DNA of 64,000 nt, from NCBI RefSeq assembly GCF_003351865.1, contig NZ_CP022242.1:496001-560000 (forward strand), read 5' to 3'. This stretch comes from Methanofervidicoccus sp. A16. GTDB lineage: Archaea > AGJL01 > Methanococci > Methanococcales > Methanococcaceae. The notes below the pieces were generated by a model. That model made no database searches and had not been told where the DNA came from. It worked only from the letters and a program-made list of their open reading frames with translations. The translations under genes were made by a program, and so were the position numbers. This document shows positions 8,970-17,820 of the stretch, one piece after another; position 1 is the first letter of the stretch; every line of letters begins with the position of its first letter.

Positions 8970-9857
8970 ATGATAAGTCTTCAAGACTTATATTTGTACA
9001 CAATCAGACGTAATATTATTTTGTTAAAGGAATGTGGTATCAGGATAAGCGAGAGAGCATATCTAATAACTATAGCACTCTCTGCAGTAATACCTATTCT
9101 GTTGAAATACTTCTTAAATCTTACTTTAAAAAGTTTCATCATACTACTTATAATGTACTCTCTCTCTGTATTTGTACTTCCTAGGATTATCTACGATATA
9201 AAAATAGAGAGATTTGAGCGTAATTTACCTAAGGCTCTCTATGTAATGGTATTGGCGTTAGAATCTGGACGTTCAGTAGTAGATGCCATCAATGAAGTTA
9301 TCGAGAGTAATATAAAAGAGGTTGATATAGTCTTTTTAAAAATAGTTAAGTTGATCACCGATAAAAAATTAAGTTTTGAAGATGCTGTACTTTTAGTTTC
9401 AACAAGTATGGATTCAAAGATATTTAGATTACTTGGGAGGTTACTTATTGAAAATAGGAAATATGGAGGAGAGTTAGCAAAAACTTTAGCTACTCTTGCA
9501 AAAACTCTAGAAGACTTGGAAAATCTAAGAACACAGTTGTTAAGTGTTACTGCAAACGGTCTTGCAGTAGGATTAATAATACTCTGTGGAGTTGTTCCTG
9601 CAACTGCAGGTATCATTGGTGGTTATCTAAACATAACTGCAGCATTACTACCTAATGGAACTCCTGTAACACCGCAAGAGATAGCAAAATGTATGGAGAT
9701 TATCCAAATAGGCACAGGAATATTTGGATTTTTGTTTACTATTCCCCTTTTCGGTTTAAAGTTTAGTAGAATGGTAGTAGGTAGTACCCTATGTATGACC
9801 TTTGGTATGTTGTCTTTCTACGTTACACTCAATATGACGAAGTTTCTCTTCACCTAA
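8970..9857 (+). CDS. second type II secretion system F membrane platform protein
   Basis: 295 residues from ATG 8970; a TTG at 8958 is also in frame. The region just ahead overlaps the stop of the preceding gene, so translation is probably coupled. It has two N-terminal helices, a cytoplasmic T2SSF segment (LPKALYVMVLALESGRSVVDAI) and two or three C-terminal helices. Paired F proteins of this kind are usual in archaeal type IV filament loci. No pilin or prepilin peptidase gene is seen nearby. Its last 69 bases overlap the oppositely transcribed HD gene. Confidence 0.75.
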   Translation: MISLQDLYLYTIRRNIILLKECGIRISERAYLITIALSAVIPILLKYFLNLTLKSFIILLIMYSLSVFVLPRIIYDIKIERFERNLPKALYVMVLALESGRSVVDAINEVIESNIKEVDIVFLKIVKLITDKKLSFEDAVLLVSTSMDSKIFRLLGRLLIENRKYGGELAKTLATLAKTLEDLENLRTQLLSVTANGLAVGLIILCGVVPATAGIIGGYLNITAALLPNGTPVTPQEIAKCMEIIQIGTGIFGFLFTIPLFGLKFSRMVVGSTLCMTFGMLSFYVTLNMTKFLFT

Positions 9858-10460
9858 TAGTAGATTAATTTCATCGTTTAACCTTAAAATCCTCAGTATC
9901 ACTGGATGATTTATACTGTCACAGGATAATCTTCTTTTAAATTTTTCCACCACGAAGTTTATATCCACTCTCCTTGTACCACTTATCAGATTATCACAGT
10001 GTGCCACAAGTTTCTCCTCCACTGTTGTGGGGATGTAGTCCCTTGGAGGTAATCCTAACTGGACAGCCTCCTCTTTTGGAATCCCTCCTCCAATATGCCT
10101 CTCTACTATTAAAGCCAGTTCCTCACCTAAGTTGTACTTCCTTACTATCTTTCCCCCCTCAACTCCATGTTTTATACCATGGGTTCTACTTCGCCCTATG
10201 TCGTGAAGTAGTGCACCATATACTGCCAGATCTAGATCTATATTATGGCCTTTGCTCTTTAATTTTAAACCAACTTCGTAGGTGTAAAGAGATACAGCCA
10301 AACAATGCATCACTACGTCTCTACTACATAACTCTAAGAGTAGATGGTAGTACTTTCTAAATTTCTCGTTATGAACATAGGGAAATATGTTAGATATCTC
10401 TGAGATATATCTATCCTCTCCATTTAGAGTTGTGTATATTTTGTTTAATAGTTCCTCCAT
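9789..10460 (-). CDS. HD-domain phosphohydrolase (HDIG, TIGR00295-like)
   Basis: 223 residues. The metal-binding HD motif is seen as VVMHCLAVSLYTYEV, then GALLHDIGRSRTHGIKHGVEGG, ERHIGGG and AHCDNLI, the layout of small archaeal HDIG hydrolases. The substrate is unknown; nucleotides are typical of the superfamily. The ATG follows GGTGACTCT. The 3' end runs convergently into the second platform gene, so the last 23 codons share DNA with it. Confidence 0.75.
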   Translation of the reverse strand: MEELLNKIYTTLNGEDRYISEISNIFPYVHNEKFRKYYHLLLELCSRDVVMHCLAVSLYTYEVGLKLKSKGHNIDLDLAVYGALLHDIGRSRTHGIKHGVEGGKIVRKYNLGEELALIVERHIGGGIPKEEAVQLGLPPRDYIPTTVEEKLVAHCDNLISGTRRVDINFVVEKFKRRLSCDSINHPVILRILRLNDEINLLLGEEKLRHIECNVERQHTKGHT

Positions 10461-10702
10461 AGAGTCACCTTTTTATTGATATAGAGAGTGATATAAAAGA
10501 GGTAAAAATGTATTTTTATTATATCAAAATTATTTTTAATTATTTATAATATAAGATTAAAGGATAATATTTTTCAATAAATATTAAAATAATTTACATT
10601 TAAATAGTAAAAAATATAATTGAAGGAATTAAAAAAGAAAACTTTTTATATTTATCTTGGGCTGTTTTCTAACTTCTAATTATTGATAGAGATATTAGAG
10701 TT

Positions 10703-11827
10703 TTATATTTTTATTTTTAACAGTGGTAAAAACCTATCCCCTATACAACTCCCTAAGATGTTCCCTCTCATATCTATAATAATACAACTGAAGTCTATTT
10801 TTTTCCACCTACTTTTAGTTCTCTCAACTACCCTCCTCGCTATATCGTTAAACACCTGATGAAGAATTCCCTCCTCCCTTAGGATGCCTATTATCTCCTC
10901 TGTGGTGTTTCCATAAAGTATCCTCCTTAAGATATCCTTATTCTCTATATATAGGGAACTATAAGCAGTCAATATCTCGTTTCTCCCATCTGCAACCTTA
11001 GAGTGGGTATTGTATATACCTCCTGCAAGTTTAACAATCTTTCCAGCATGTCCAAATATAAGGATGCCCTCAACTCCCTTCTCCTCTCCCTTATCTATCA
11101 TAAAATCCCAGAAGTTGGAAACCTCCACTATCTGGTCCTCCTCAACATTTAGAAGTTTCTTTGCATAGTTAGTACCTATATTTCCAGGTGTATATACCAA
11201 CATCCTGTGATTCTTCGCCAGGGCGATGTCTATCTGTGGCACCAACGACTCCCTATAAGCCTCATTGGACATGGGCCTAACTATACCTGTAGTTCCAAGG
11301 ATTGATATACCCCCCACTATCCCAAGTTTGGGATTCAGTGTCTTCTTATACAACTCCTCACCTTTGGGAACGGAGACCTTCACTATAGCCCCCTCATCTT
11401 TATCTAGAAGAGGAGTTATGTTTCTAATAATAAGTTCCCGAGGTTTTGGATTTATAGCCCAGTCTCCCTTTTTAACCTGTAATCCCTCCTTTGTAACGAT
11501 ACCTACACCTTTCCCACCAACTATCTTGACCCTCTCCCCTCCCTCCCACTTTACGATCTTGGTATCCACTATAATTTCTATTCCATTAGTAATGTCTATA
11601 TCCTCTCCTGCAAACTTCCTAATAGTGACTGTAGCACTTTTGGAATAGATATCTCCTTCCACCTTCTCCACAGGTATTATAAGTATATCTCCCCTATCGT
11701 TCTCTATCTTTACGTAATCTAACTTCACACCTTTCTTTAAGTAGTAAATACCACAGTATGCCCCCGCTGCAGCACAGGCACCTGTTGTATACCCGTACTT
11801 TTTCTCTCTTCTGAAGTCGTATATCAT
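10703..11827 (-). CDS. cbiD: cobalt-precorrin-5B (C1)-methyltransferase CbiD
   Basis: About 374 residues. The opening YGYTTGACAAAGAYCGIYYL is the CbiD signature, and segments such as GIVGGISILGTTGIVRPMSNEAY and LIFGHAGKIVKLAGGIYNTHS are highly conserved. CbiD adds a methyl group at C1 during anaerobic (early cobalt) cobamide synthesis, needed for methyltransfer corrinoids. I prefer ATG 11827, preceded by a TGAT site, over the TTG six bases upstream. It is a single gene followed by an AT-rich spacer. cbiH lies about 51 kb away, so the pathway is scattered. Confidence 0.92.
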   Translation of the reverse strand: MIYDFRREKKYGYTTGACAAAGAYCGIYYLKKGVKLDYVKIENDRGDILIIPVEKVEGDIYSKSATVTIRKFAGEDIDITNGIEIIVDTKIVKWEGGERVKIVGGKGVGIVTKEGLQVKKGDWAINPKPRELIIRNITPLLDKDEGAIVKVSVPKGEELYKKTLNPKLGIVGGISILGTTGIVRPMSNEAYRESLVPQIDIALAKNHRMLVYTPGNIGTNYAKKLLNVEEDQIVEVSNFWDFMIDKGEEKGVEGILIFGHAGKIVKLAGGIYNTHSKVADGRNEILTAYSSLYIENKDILRRILYGNTTEEIIGILREEGILHQVFNDIARRVVERTKSRWKKIDFSCIIIDMRGNILGSCIGDRFLPLLKIKI

Positions 11828-11918
11828 ACTCAATCATCTTTTTAATATAATTTTTAATTTTATTAAAAAAATTATAATAATAATAATTAAAATTAGAATA
11901 TAGATAATATATTAAAAA

Positions 11919-12135
11919 ACCCTAATTCCCATCAAAAAAATTCTGATAAGAATAACTATAATTATAAAAAATAAAAGTATAAAAAAAGGTATTAAAATCA
12001 AAATAAGAGATAGATGATCTCTCCTGAAATACTATAAGATACTATAGAAGTGGAGCAGATCCTTCTTAACAGGTTGCTATTATTAATTTTATTATCTTTT
12101 TATTATCTAAATCTTACTTTGATGGGAATTAAGGT
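11919..12135 (-). mobile_element. MITE-like element, family A (copy 1)
   Basis: 217 bp bounded by ACCCTAATTCCCATCAAAAA on the left and the inverted TTTGATGGGAATTAAGGT on the right. The interior carries the family A core, found in five other places, read here on the minus strand. It has no coding capacity. No clear target duplication is visible at this copy, and a half-element is joined to its right end. Confidence 0.75.
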
Positions 12136-12228
12136 TTATTTTATTATTATCCCTCTTAAGATTTTTATTATTCTTATTATGATAATTATTATTTTTTAAT
12201 AATTACAATCATTAATGGGAACTAGGGT
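12136..12228. repeat. half-element D joined to family A copy 1
   Basis: About 93 bp ending in AATGGGAACTAGGGT, another copy of the shared terminal repeat. A related half-element, with the ATCTTAAGAGG-like interior, abuts family A copies at 37923-37991 and 44013-44108. Confidence 0.6.
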
Positions 12229-12394
12229 TAAAAAATTAGAATTAAATCTTTAAAAAACTAGCATAAACAGATTAAATAATTCTTGAATATCTCTGAATAC
12301 TTGAGAAGTGGATTCCATATATTCCTTAACAAGAACTGTTGTTTATGGATTTTATCATATTTCCAGTTTTTTATTATTTTTATTATTTTAAACT

Positions 12395-12600
12395 AATAAC
12401 GATCATCCGGGATCTTGAATAAAAAATAATAATTATAAGATCCAAAAAATAATTAATATTATTAAAAAATAAAAATCTTGGACATTTAATACCCAAATAA
12501 AGAATAAATACAGGTGAAAAAGCAAAATCTAGTATCTGTCTCTTGGACTTATACTAAGTATTGGAGAAACAGGCGAGATTTCTATTAATTCTTTTTCTTA
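12395..12600 (+). repeat. family C structured intergenic repeat (copy 1)
   Basis: It contains a three-level hairpin at 12525-12581: AAATCT with AGATTT, CTGTCTC with GAGAAACAG, and ACTTA with TAAGT around the loop TAC. The tail that follows is T-rich (TCTTTTTCTTAAGAAAATTTTT). The same layout with different stem bases recurs at 14458-14514 and elsewhere. It lies about 110 bp before the next gene and could be a separate RNA, a leader structure or a non-autonomous element. Confidence 0.55.
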
Positions 12601-12711
12601 AGAAAATTTTTATCTTTCTTTTTTATTTATTTTTTACTCTTATTAATGATTATAGTTTATAAAGCCATACTGGACTATATTATTATTTTATTATTAAAGT
12701 ATGGTGGTACG

Positions 12712-14055
12712 ATGGATATAGAAGAATATGTACGGAGACGTTTAAGAAAGAATATACCTGAAGACGTTATTATTGAGGAGGGTGTTAAGATAGTTATGGA
12801 GTTTAAAAAGATAGATGAGCAACTGGCTAGGGAATTCCTTGAGGCGGTTCTAAAGGAGGTGAAAACGGTAGAATCTTACAAGAATATAGAGGATCCAAAA
12901 CTAAAAAGTCTTCTAGAATACAAAAGATCTGGAGTTAGCATGGGAGAGATAGGTGGAGGTAGTAGGGGAGAGGGCGATTTCTTTCTACACCAACAGATAG
13001 GGAAGATCATCGAGAGTACCAACCAGAAAACAGTTGTAGATACTAGGGATCAGGATGACGGTGGAGTTGTGGAGGCAGAGGGTAAGTATATAGTAGCCAC
13101 AATTGATGGTACTCACTCCAGGTTAAGTGAATTCCCCTTCTTGGCAGGTTTCCATGTGACAAGGGCATGTCTAAGGGATGTATACGTTATGGGTGCAGAA
13201 CCTGTTGCCCTTATAAGTGATGTCCATCTGGCAGATGATGGAGATGTGTCCAAGATACTAGATTTTACAGCAGGTATATGTGCAGTATCTGAGAGTATAG
13301 GGGTGCCACTGGTTGCAGGGAGTACCCTTAGAGTAGGGGGAGATATGGTATTGGGGGAGAGGATGGTAAGTGCAGTGGGGGCTATTGGTGTGATAAAGGA
13401 TGCCCTTCCTACTGCAAGGAGGAGGGCTGAAGTTGGAGATATAATCCTTATGACTAGGGGGAGTGGAGGAGGTACTATAGCAACAACTGCCATATACCAT
13501 GGGATGTTTTCAGTAGTTTATGAGACTCTCAATATAGATTTCTTGAAGGCATGTAAGGAGTTATTTGAGAGTGATCTGGTGAAGTACATCCATGTTATGA
13601 CAGATGTGACAAATGGAGGACTGAGGGGGGACGCCTACGAGATTTCAAGATCTGCCAAGGTTTCCTTAGAGTTCTACATGGATAAGGTACTTGATGTTAT
13701 AAACCCTAAGGTTTTAGAGATGCTGGAAAAGTTAAATATAGATCCCTTAGGTGTATCTATAGACAGTCTCTTGATAATAACACCTGAGGAGTACGCAGAT
13801 GAGATAATGAAAAAAACTGGTGCTAAGGTGGTAGGGAAAGTGAAGGAGGGAGAGGGGAGTTATATCATAGATGGAGATCGGAAGATACCTCTTATTCCAG
13901 GGTTTAGGGAGTCTCCATATACACCTGTAAAGAAGGTTGTAGATAAGATGAAACCTGATAAGGAGGAACTTGAACGTATGAAGAGAAAGATAGAGGAGGC
14001 CTGTAGAGAGGCTATTAAAAAGAAGGATTTTGTGAAAAATTTGCTGTTAAAATAA
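12712..14055 (+). CDS. AIR synthase-related (PurM/SelD/ThiL-like) protein
   Basis: 448 residues from ATG 12712, which follows GGTGGTACG; the open frame extends to 12646 but lacks a site there. A helical N-terminal region of about 85 residues precedes a PurM-like fold with a Gly-rich loop (GEIGGGSRGEGDFF), metal/ATP-binding DDGGVVE and an ATIDGTHSR motif, and the FHVTRACLRDVYVMGAEPVALISDVHLAD dimer core. The C-terminal domain begins near GDIILMTRGSGGG. Relatives use ATP to activate carboxyl or selenium groups. Methanogens carry PurM-like proteins of unknown role (for example methanogenesis marker 2), and this may be one of them. Confidence 0.7.
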   Translation: MDIEEYVRRRLRKNIPEDVIIEEGVKIVMEFKKIDEQLAREFLEAVLKEVKTVESYKNIEDPKLKSLLEYKRSGVSMGEIGGGSRGEGDFFLHQQIGKIIESTNQKTVVDTRDQDDGGVVEAEGKYIVATIDGTHSRLSEFPFLAGFHVTRACLRDVYVMGAEPVALISDVHLADDGDVSKILDFTAGICAVSESIGVPLVAGSTLRVGGDMVLGERMVSAVGAIGVIKDALPTARRRAEVGDIILMTRGSGGGTIATTAIYHGMFSVVYETLNIDFLKACKELFESDLVKYIHVMTDVTNGGLRGDAYEISRSAKVSLEFYMDKVLDVINPKVLEMLEKLNIDPLGVSIDSLLIITPEEYADEIMKKTGAKVVGKVKEGEGSYIIDGDRKIPLIPGFRESPYTPVKKVVDKMKPDKEELERMKRKIEEACREAIKKKDFVKNLLLK

Positions 14056-14344
14056 TTATCTTTAGTTTGAGATAATTGAGATCTTTGACAATGACTCTAT
14101 AATACTAAATTTTAAAGGGAGTATATAACTCTCCAGTATTTAGGGATGAATATGTTTTTAATATAATTTTATTTACATCATACAACAACTGTCTAGGATT
14201 AATAAAATTAATCTATAAAAATCCCAAAAATTAATTAAGAATATTAAATAAATAGATCTCACTAATATAAGTTCTTAGAAATAAAGTCTTGGAATCTTAT
14301 TTTTCTTGAATAATTTTTAATTATAACTTTAAACAAAACCACTG
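14056..14344. other. AT-rich spacer
   Basis: No gene is seen between the PurM-like gene and the family C repeat. A second weakly similar AT-rich stretch runs up to about 14340. The aroA promoter is probably in the 14540-14650 interval. Confidence 0.4.
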
Positions 14345-14540
14345 TACTTAAGAACAATCCTGGAAATCTTAATAAAAATAATAATTTGATCAAAAAATAA
14401 AAATCTTTAAATTGCTAATGTGCCCTAATAAAGAATTAATACTTAGTGAAAAGAATAAAATTCCCCACTGTTATCCTTTACCTTACACTTAGCACTAGGA
14501 AAAGAGGGGAATTTCTATTAACTAAATTTTTCCTTATTTT
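14345..14540 (+). repeat. family C structured intergenic repeat (copy 2)
   Basis: AAATTCCCC at 14458-14466 pairs perfectly with GGGGAATTT at 14506-14514, enclosing an inner TCCT/AGGA pair and the CACTTAGCACTAGG motif. The segment upstream (CTAATGTGCCCTAATAAAGAATTAATAC) parallels copy 1. The stem bases differ from copy 1 but pairing is kept. It lies about 130 bp before aroA. Confidence 0.6.
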
Positions 14541-14669
14541 TTATGTTCTGTTTTACTATATCCTAAAATTATTATATACTTAACCATAATTTTTTATATC
14601 ATCTTTTCTCACATGTTTTCAGCACATCTTGAAATTCCTAATATATTAAAAATTATCTGGTGAAATATT

Positions 14670-15962
14670 ATGCTTATAGTGGAGAGAACAGAGGAACTTA
14701 GAGGGACTGTAAATGCACCACCTTCAAAGTCCTACACTCATAGAGCTGTAATATGTGCATCCCTGGGAGATGGAGTGTCTAAGATTGTAAATCCTCTTAA
14801 CAGTGAAGACTGTCTATCCTCTGTAAATGGCTGTATATCTTTAGGAGCCAATATAGATATAGGGGAGGATACATGGGTTGTGGAAGGGAATTACAACAGT
14901 CCAAAGACACCTGATAACGTTATAGATGTTAAAAACAGTGGTACAACTTTAAGAATACTTACAGGTATCTCCTCCCAGATACCTAAGGGCTACGCTATAT
15001 TAACTGGAGATGAGTCTATAAGGAGAAGGCCTATGGGGCCTCTATTAGATGCATTGAATCAACTGGATATTACCGCTTTTTCCTCTAAGATGGACGGTAC
15101 CCCTCCTGTAGTTGTCAAAGGTGGGAAGATAAAGAATAACCTTGTAAAAATAAGGGGAGACGTAAGTTCCCAATTTATTACATCCCTTATGATGACACTA
15201 CCTTTCTCTCAGGAGGACAGTGAGATAGTACTAACTACACCTTTAAAGTCTGCCCCCTACTTAGATATAACTATGGATGTACTTGAGAGGTTTGGGATAA
15301 AGGTAGTGAAAGATAATGAGGGATATGGTAGATTTCTTGTAGAGGGAAATCAGAGGTATAAGCCCTGTAATTATACAGTTGAGGGAGATTACTCCTCTGC
15401 CTCCTACATCATCGCCGCTGGAGTACTTTTGAACTCTGAGATTGTCATTAAAAATCTCTTTCAAAACTCTAAACAGGGGGATAAAAGAATAGTTAGTATT
15501 TTAAGGGAGATGGGTGCCCATATCAAGGTAAAGGAGGATAGATTAATAATAGAGGGATCTTATCACCTTGAGGGTATCTCTATAGATGTAAAGGATATAC
15601 CAGATCTTGTGCCTACTATCGCCGTCTTGGGATGTTTTGCTGAAGGTAGAACTGAAATTTACAACGGAGAACATGTTAGATTCAAGGAGTGTGATAGACT
15701 ACATGCCTGTGCAGTAGAGTTGGGGAAGATGGGTGCTAAGATAAGGGAGAAACCTGATGGACTTGTAATAGAGGGGGTAGGAAAGTTGAAGGGTGCTAAG
15801 TTGAACACCTATGGAGATCACAGGCTTGTAATGGCATTTACAGTTGCAGGACTTTTGGCAGAAGGGAGGACTGTAATTGAGGGGGAGGAGAGTGTAAAGG
15901 TATCCTTCCCAGACTTTATCTCTGTGATGAGATCTCTTGGTGCCAATTTAGTAGTTAAATAA
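14670..15962 (+). CDS. aroA: 3-phosphoshikimate 1-carboxyvinyltransferase (EPSP synthase)
   Basis: 430 residues, the usual length. It shows the PEP/shikimate-binding PPSKSYTHRA near the N-terminus, KNSGTTLRILTG, the GDESIRRRPMGPL loop, GDVSSQFITSLMM, and the C-terminal RFKECDRL and YGDHRLVMAF motifs. It catalyses the sixth step of the shikimate pathway to aromatic amino acids. The ATG follows GGTGAAATATT. The next gene starts 10 bp downstream, so the two are likely cotranscribed. Confidence 0.95.
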   Translation: MLIVERTEELRGTVNAPPSKSYTHRAVICASLGDGVSKIVNPLNSEDCLSSVNGCISLGANIDIGEDTWVVEGNYNSPKTPDNVIDVKNSGTTLRILTGISSQIPKGYAILTGDESIRRRPMGPLLDALNQLDITAFSSKMDGTPPVVVKGGKIKNNLVKIRGDVSSQFITSLMMTLPFSQEDSEIVLTTPLKSAPYLDITMDVLERFGIKVVKDNEGYGRFLVEGNQRYKPCNYTVEGDYSSASYIIAAGVLLNSEIVIKNLFQNSKQGDKRIVSILREMGAHIKVKEDRLIIEGSYHLEGISIDVKDIPDLVPTIAVLGCFAEGRTEIYNGEHVRFKECDRLHACAVELGKMGAKIREKPDGLVIEGVGKLKGAKLNTYGDHRLVMAFTVAGLLAEGRTVIEGEESVKVSFPDFISVMRSLGANLVVK

Positions 15963-15971
15963 GGGGATATT

Positions 15972-17471
15972 ATGAAAGATGGGAGAGAGGTTATAGGGTA
16001 TATAGTGGGGGAGACTACAACAACGGAGGTTACATTTCTATCAAATAAAATACCTGAAGTAGGTAGTTATGTCTCTATAGAGTATCCAAATGGAAGGGAA
16101 GTTTTAGGTATGATAGAGGGGGTTATGCAAAGTTGTCCTATCTTCAACGAGGTGTTAAGTGTAGAAGATATATTAAAATTGAGAAAATTGGAGAGGGAGG
16201 ATTCCTACCAGGTTATAGGTAAGATAAAGATATTAGGAGATGTGGAGGAGAAGAAGATACCTAAGATACCTCCAAAACCAGGTACAGAGGTATATTCAGC
16301 CAGTGAAGAGGTTTTAAAAAGGATGTTCTCCGAGGGACACATAGAGATAGGAAGACTGCTATCTAAAAATATACCTGTAAAGTTAGATGTCAATATGTTA
16401 TGTTCTAGACATTTGGCAATACTGGCTATAACTGGGATGGGAAAATCTAACACCGTTGCAGTACTCCTCTCGGAGTTAAACAGGTTGAAGGCTACAGTAC
16501 TTGTCTTCGATATACATGGAGAGTACAAGTATATAGAGTCCTTCGACGATAATAACAGGTTGAGGATTAATATCATAGAACCGAAGATAAACGTATACGA
16601 GATAAGTAGTGATAGTCTAGCAGATCTCGCCGGAGTAGATGCTGCTGCTACGAAACAGAGGCCCTATATTAGAAGGGCCATAGATAATATAAAGAAGGAG
16701 TACAGGGAAAGTGATTTCCAGTCTGCAGAGGACTATATAAACTGTATTATAAATGAGTTGGAGGGTTTCTTAGAGGAGAGTAGGAGGGACGCTGACAGTA
16801 TACATACTGCAATATTCAGACTTAAGGATATGTTGAAGTTTAAGAATCATCTTATAACCCTACACTACAACCCTATAGAGAAGATAAAGGAGAATTACAT
16901 CAATATACTACCTTTAGAGGGCTTAGATGAAAATGACATGGATATTATTATATCCTATATCTCAAAGGAGATACTGGCAGATAGAAAGAGGGCACTTCGG
17001 GAAGGTTATCCAAAACCTATATTTATAGTACTTGAGGAGGCTCATCTCGTTATTCCAAAGAACAGGAATACAAGATCGAAACTCCATATATCCAGGATAG
17101 CGAGGGAGGGTAGGAAATTTGGAGTAGGTCTCTGTTTAGTATCCCAGAGACCTAAGACCTTGGACCCCGAGGCACTCTCACAGTGTAATAACCTTATTAT
17201 CTCGAAGTTAATTGAACCTCACGATCAACAACATGTACAACAGGCTTCAGAGAGTTTAAGTGAGGATCTCCTTAAACAACTCCCTGGGTTGAATGTAGGA
17301 GAGGCTATAATAATAGGCCCCGCTCTAAGTATCCCAGCCCTTGTTAAGATAAACAAATTTAACGGTAGATACGGAGGGGAGGATTTAGATATTGTAGGAA
17401 TATGGGAGAGATCCTACAGTGAGAGAAATAGAGAGGAGGAGCCTTTGGGAGATTACGACGGGTTGGATTAA
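15972..17471 (+). CDS. HerA-like DNA translocase/helicase ATPase
   Basis: 499 residues. An N-terminal HAS-type barrel (about 1-100) precedes the ATPase core with Walker A ITGMGKSN near 153-160, DIHGEY, and Walker B PIFIVLEEAHLVIP. The motif LCLVSQRPKTLDPEALSQCNN follows, as in HerA. HerA acts with the NurA nuclease in DNA end resection. No nurA lies nearby, so this may be the resection enzyme or one of the related DUF87 ATPases. The ATG follows GGGGATATT. Confidence 0.82.
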   Translation: MKDGREVIGYIVGETTTTEVTFLSNKIPEVGSYVSIEYPNGREVLGMIEGVMQSCPIFNEVLSVEDILKLRKLEREDSYQVIGKIKILGDVEEKKIPKIPPKPGTEVYSASEEVLKRMFSEGHIEIGRLLSKNIPVKLDVNMLCSRHLAILAITGMGKSNTVAVLLSELNRLKATVLVFDIHGEYKYIESFDDNNRLRINIIEPKINVYEISSDSLADLAGVDAAATKQRPYIRRAIDNIKKEYRESDFQSAEDYINCIINELEGFLEESRRDADSIHTAIFRLKDMLKFKNHLITLHYNPIEKIKENYINILPLEGLDENDMDIIISYISKEILADRKRALREGYPKPIFIVLEEAHLVIPKNRNTRSKLHISRIAREGRKFGVGLCLVSQRPKTLDPEALSQCNNLIISKLIEPHDQQHVQQASESLSEDLLKQLPGLNVGEAIIIGPALSIPALVKINKFNGRYGGEDLDIVGIWERSYSERNREEEPLGDYDGLD

Positions 17472-17820
17472 TTTAGTAATTATAAGGTAATAATAATTTA
17501 TCTTAATTTTTAGTCGGAAAGTAATGATTTAAAAATATAATTAGGATAAAAATAATAATAAAAAATAATGAAGAAGTTGTTTAAAGAGTAAAACCTCGAA
17601 TATAAATATATCTACTCTTTACTCCTTAATATATCGAAGAAAGGATGAATTTTCCATCAAATCTTAGTATTTATTTAATAAAGACTCTTGAAAATATTTA
17701 ATAGTTTATTTTCTTTTTTATGATTTTTTCCTTAGATTTATTTATTTTTATATAATTATTTTTATTTTATCAACAATAATTATTATTTTAATTAAATGAT
17801 TAAAAAACTAGAAAAAACTC
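17472..17820. other. convergent spacer, AT-rich
   Basis: This lies between two convergent genes and holds no plausible gene. Around 17580-17665 there is a diverged stretch resembling family C (ACTCCTTAATAT and GGATGAATTTTCC), too weak to call. T-rich runs at 17705-17760 may end transcripts from both sides. Confidence 0.4.

Noticed and set aside
11919-12600. CRISPR array
   Set aside because: The repeats in the spacers are long, differ in orientation and spacing, and have inverted ends with target duplications. No regularly spaced 25-40 bp direct repeats with unique spacers are seen.
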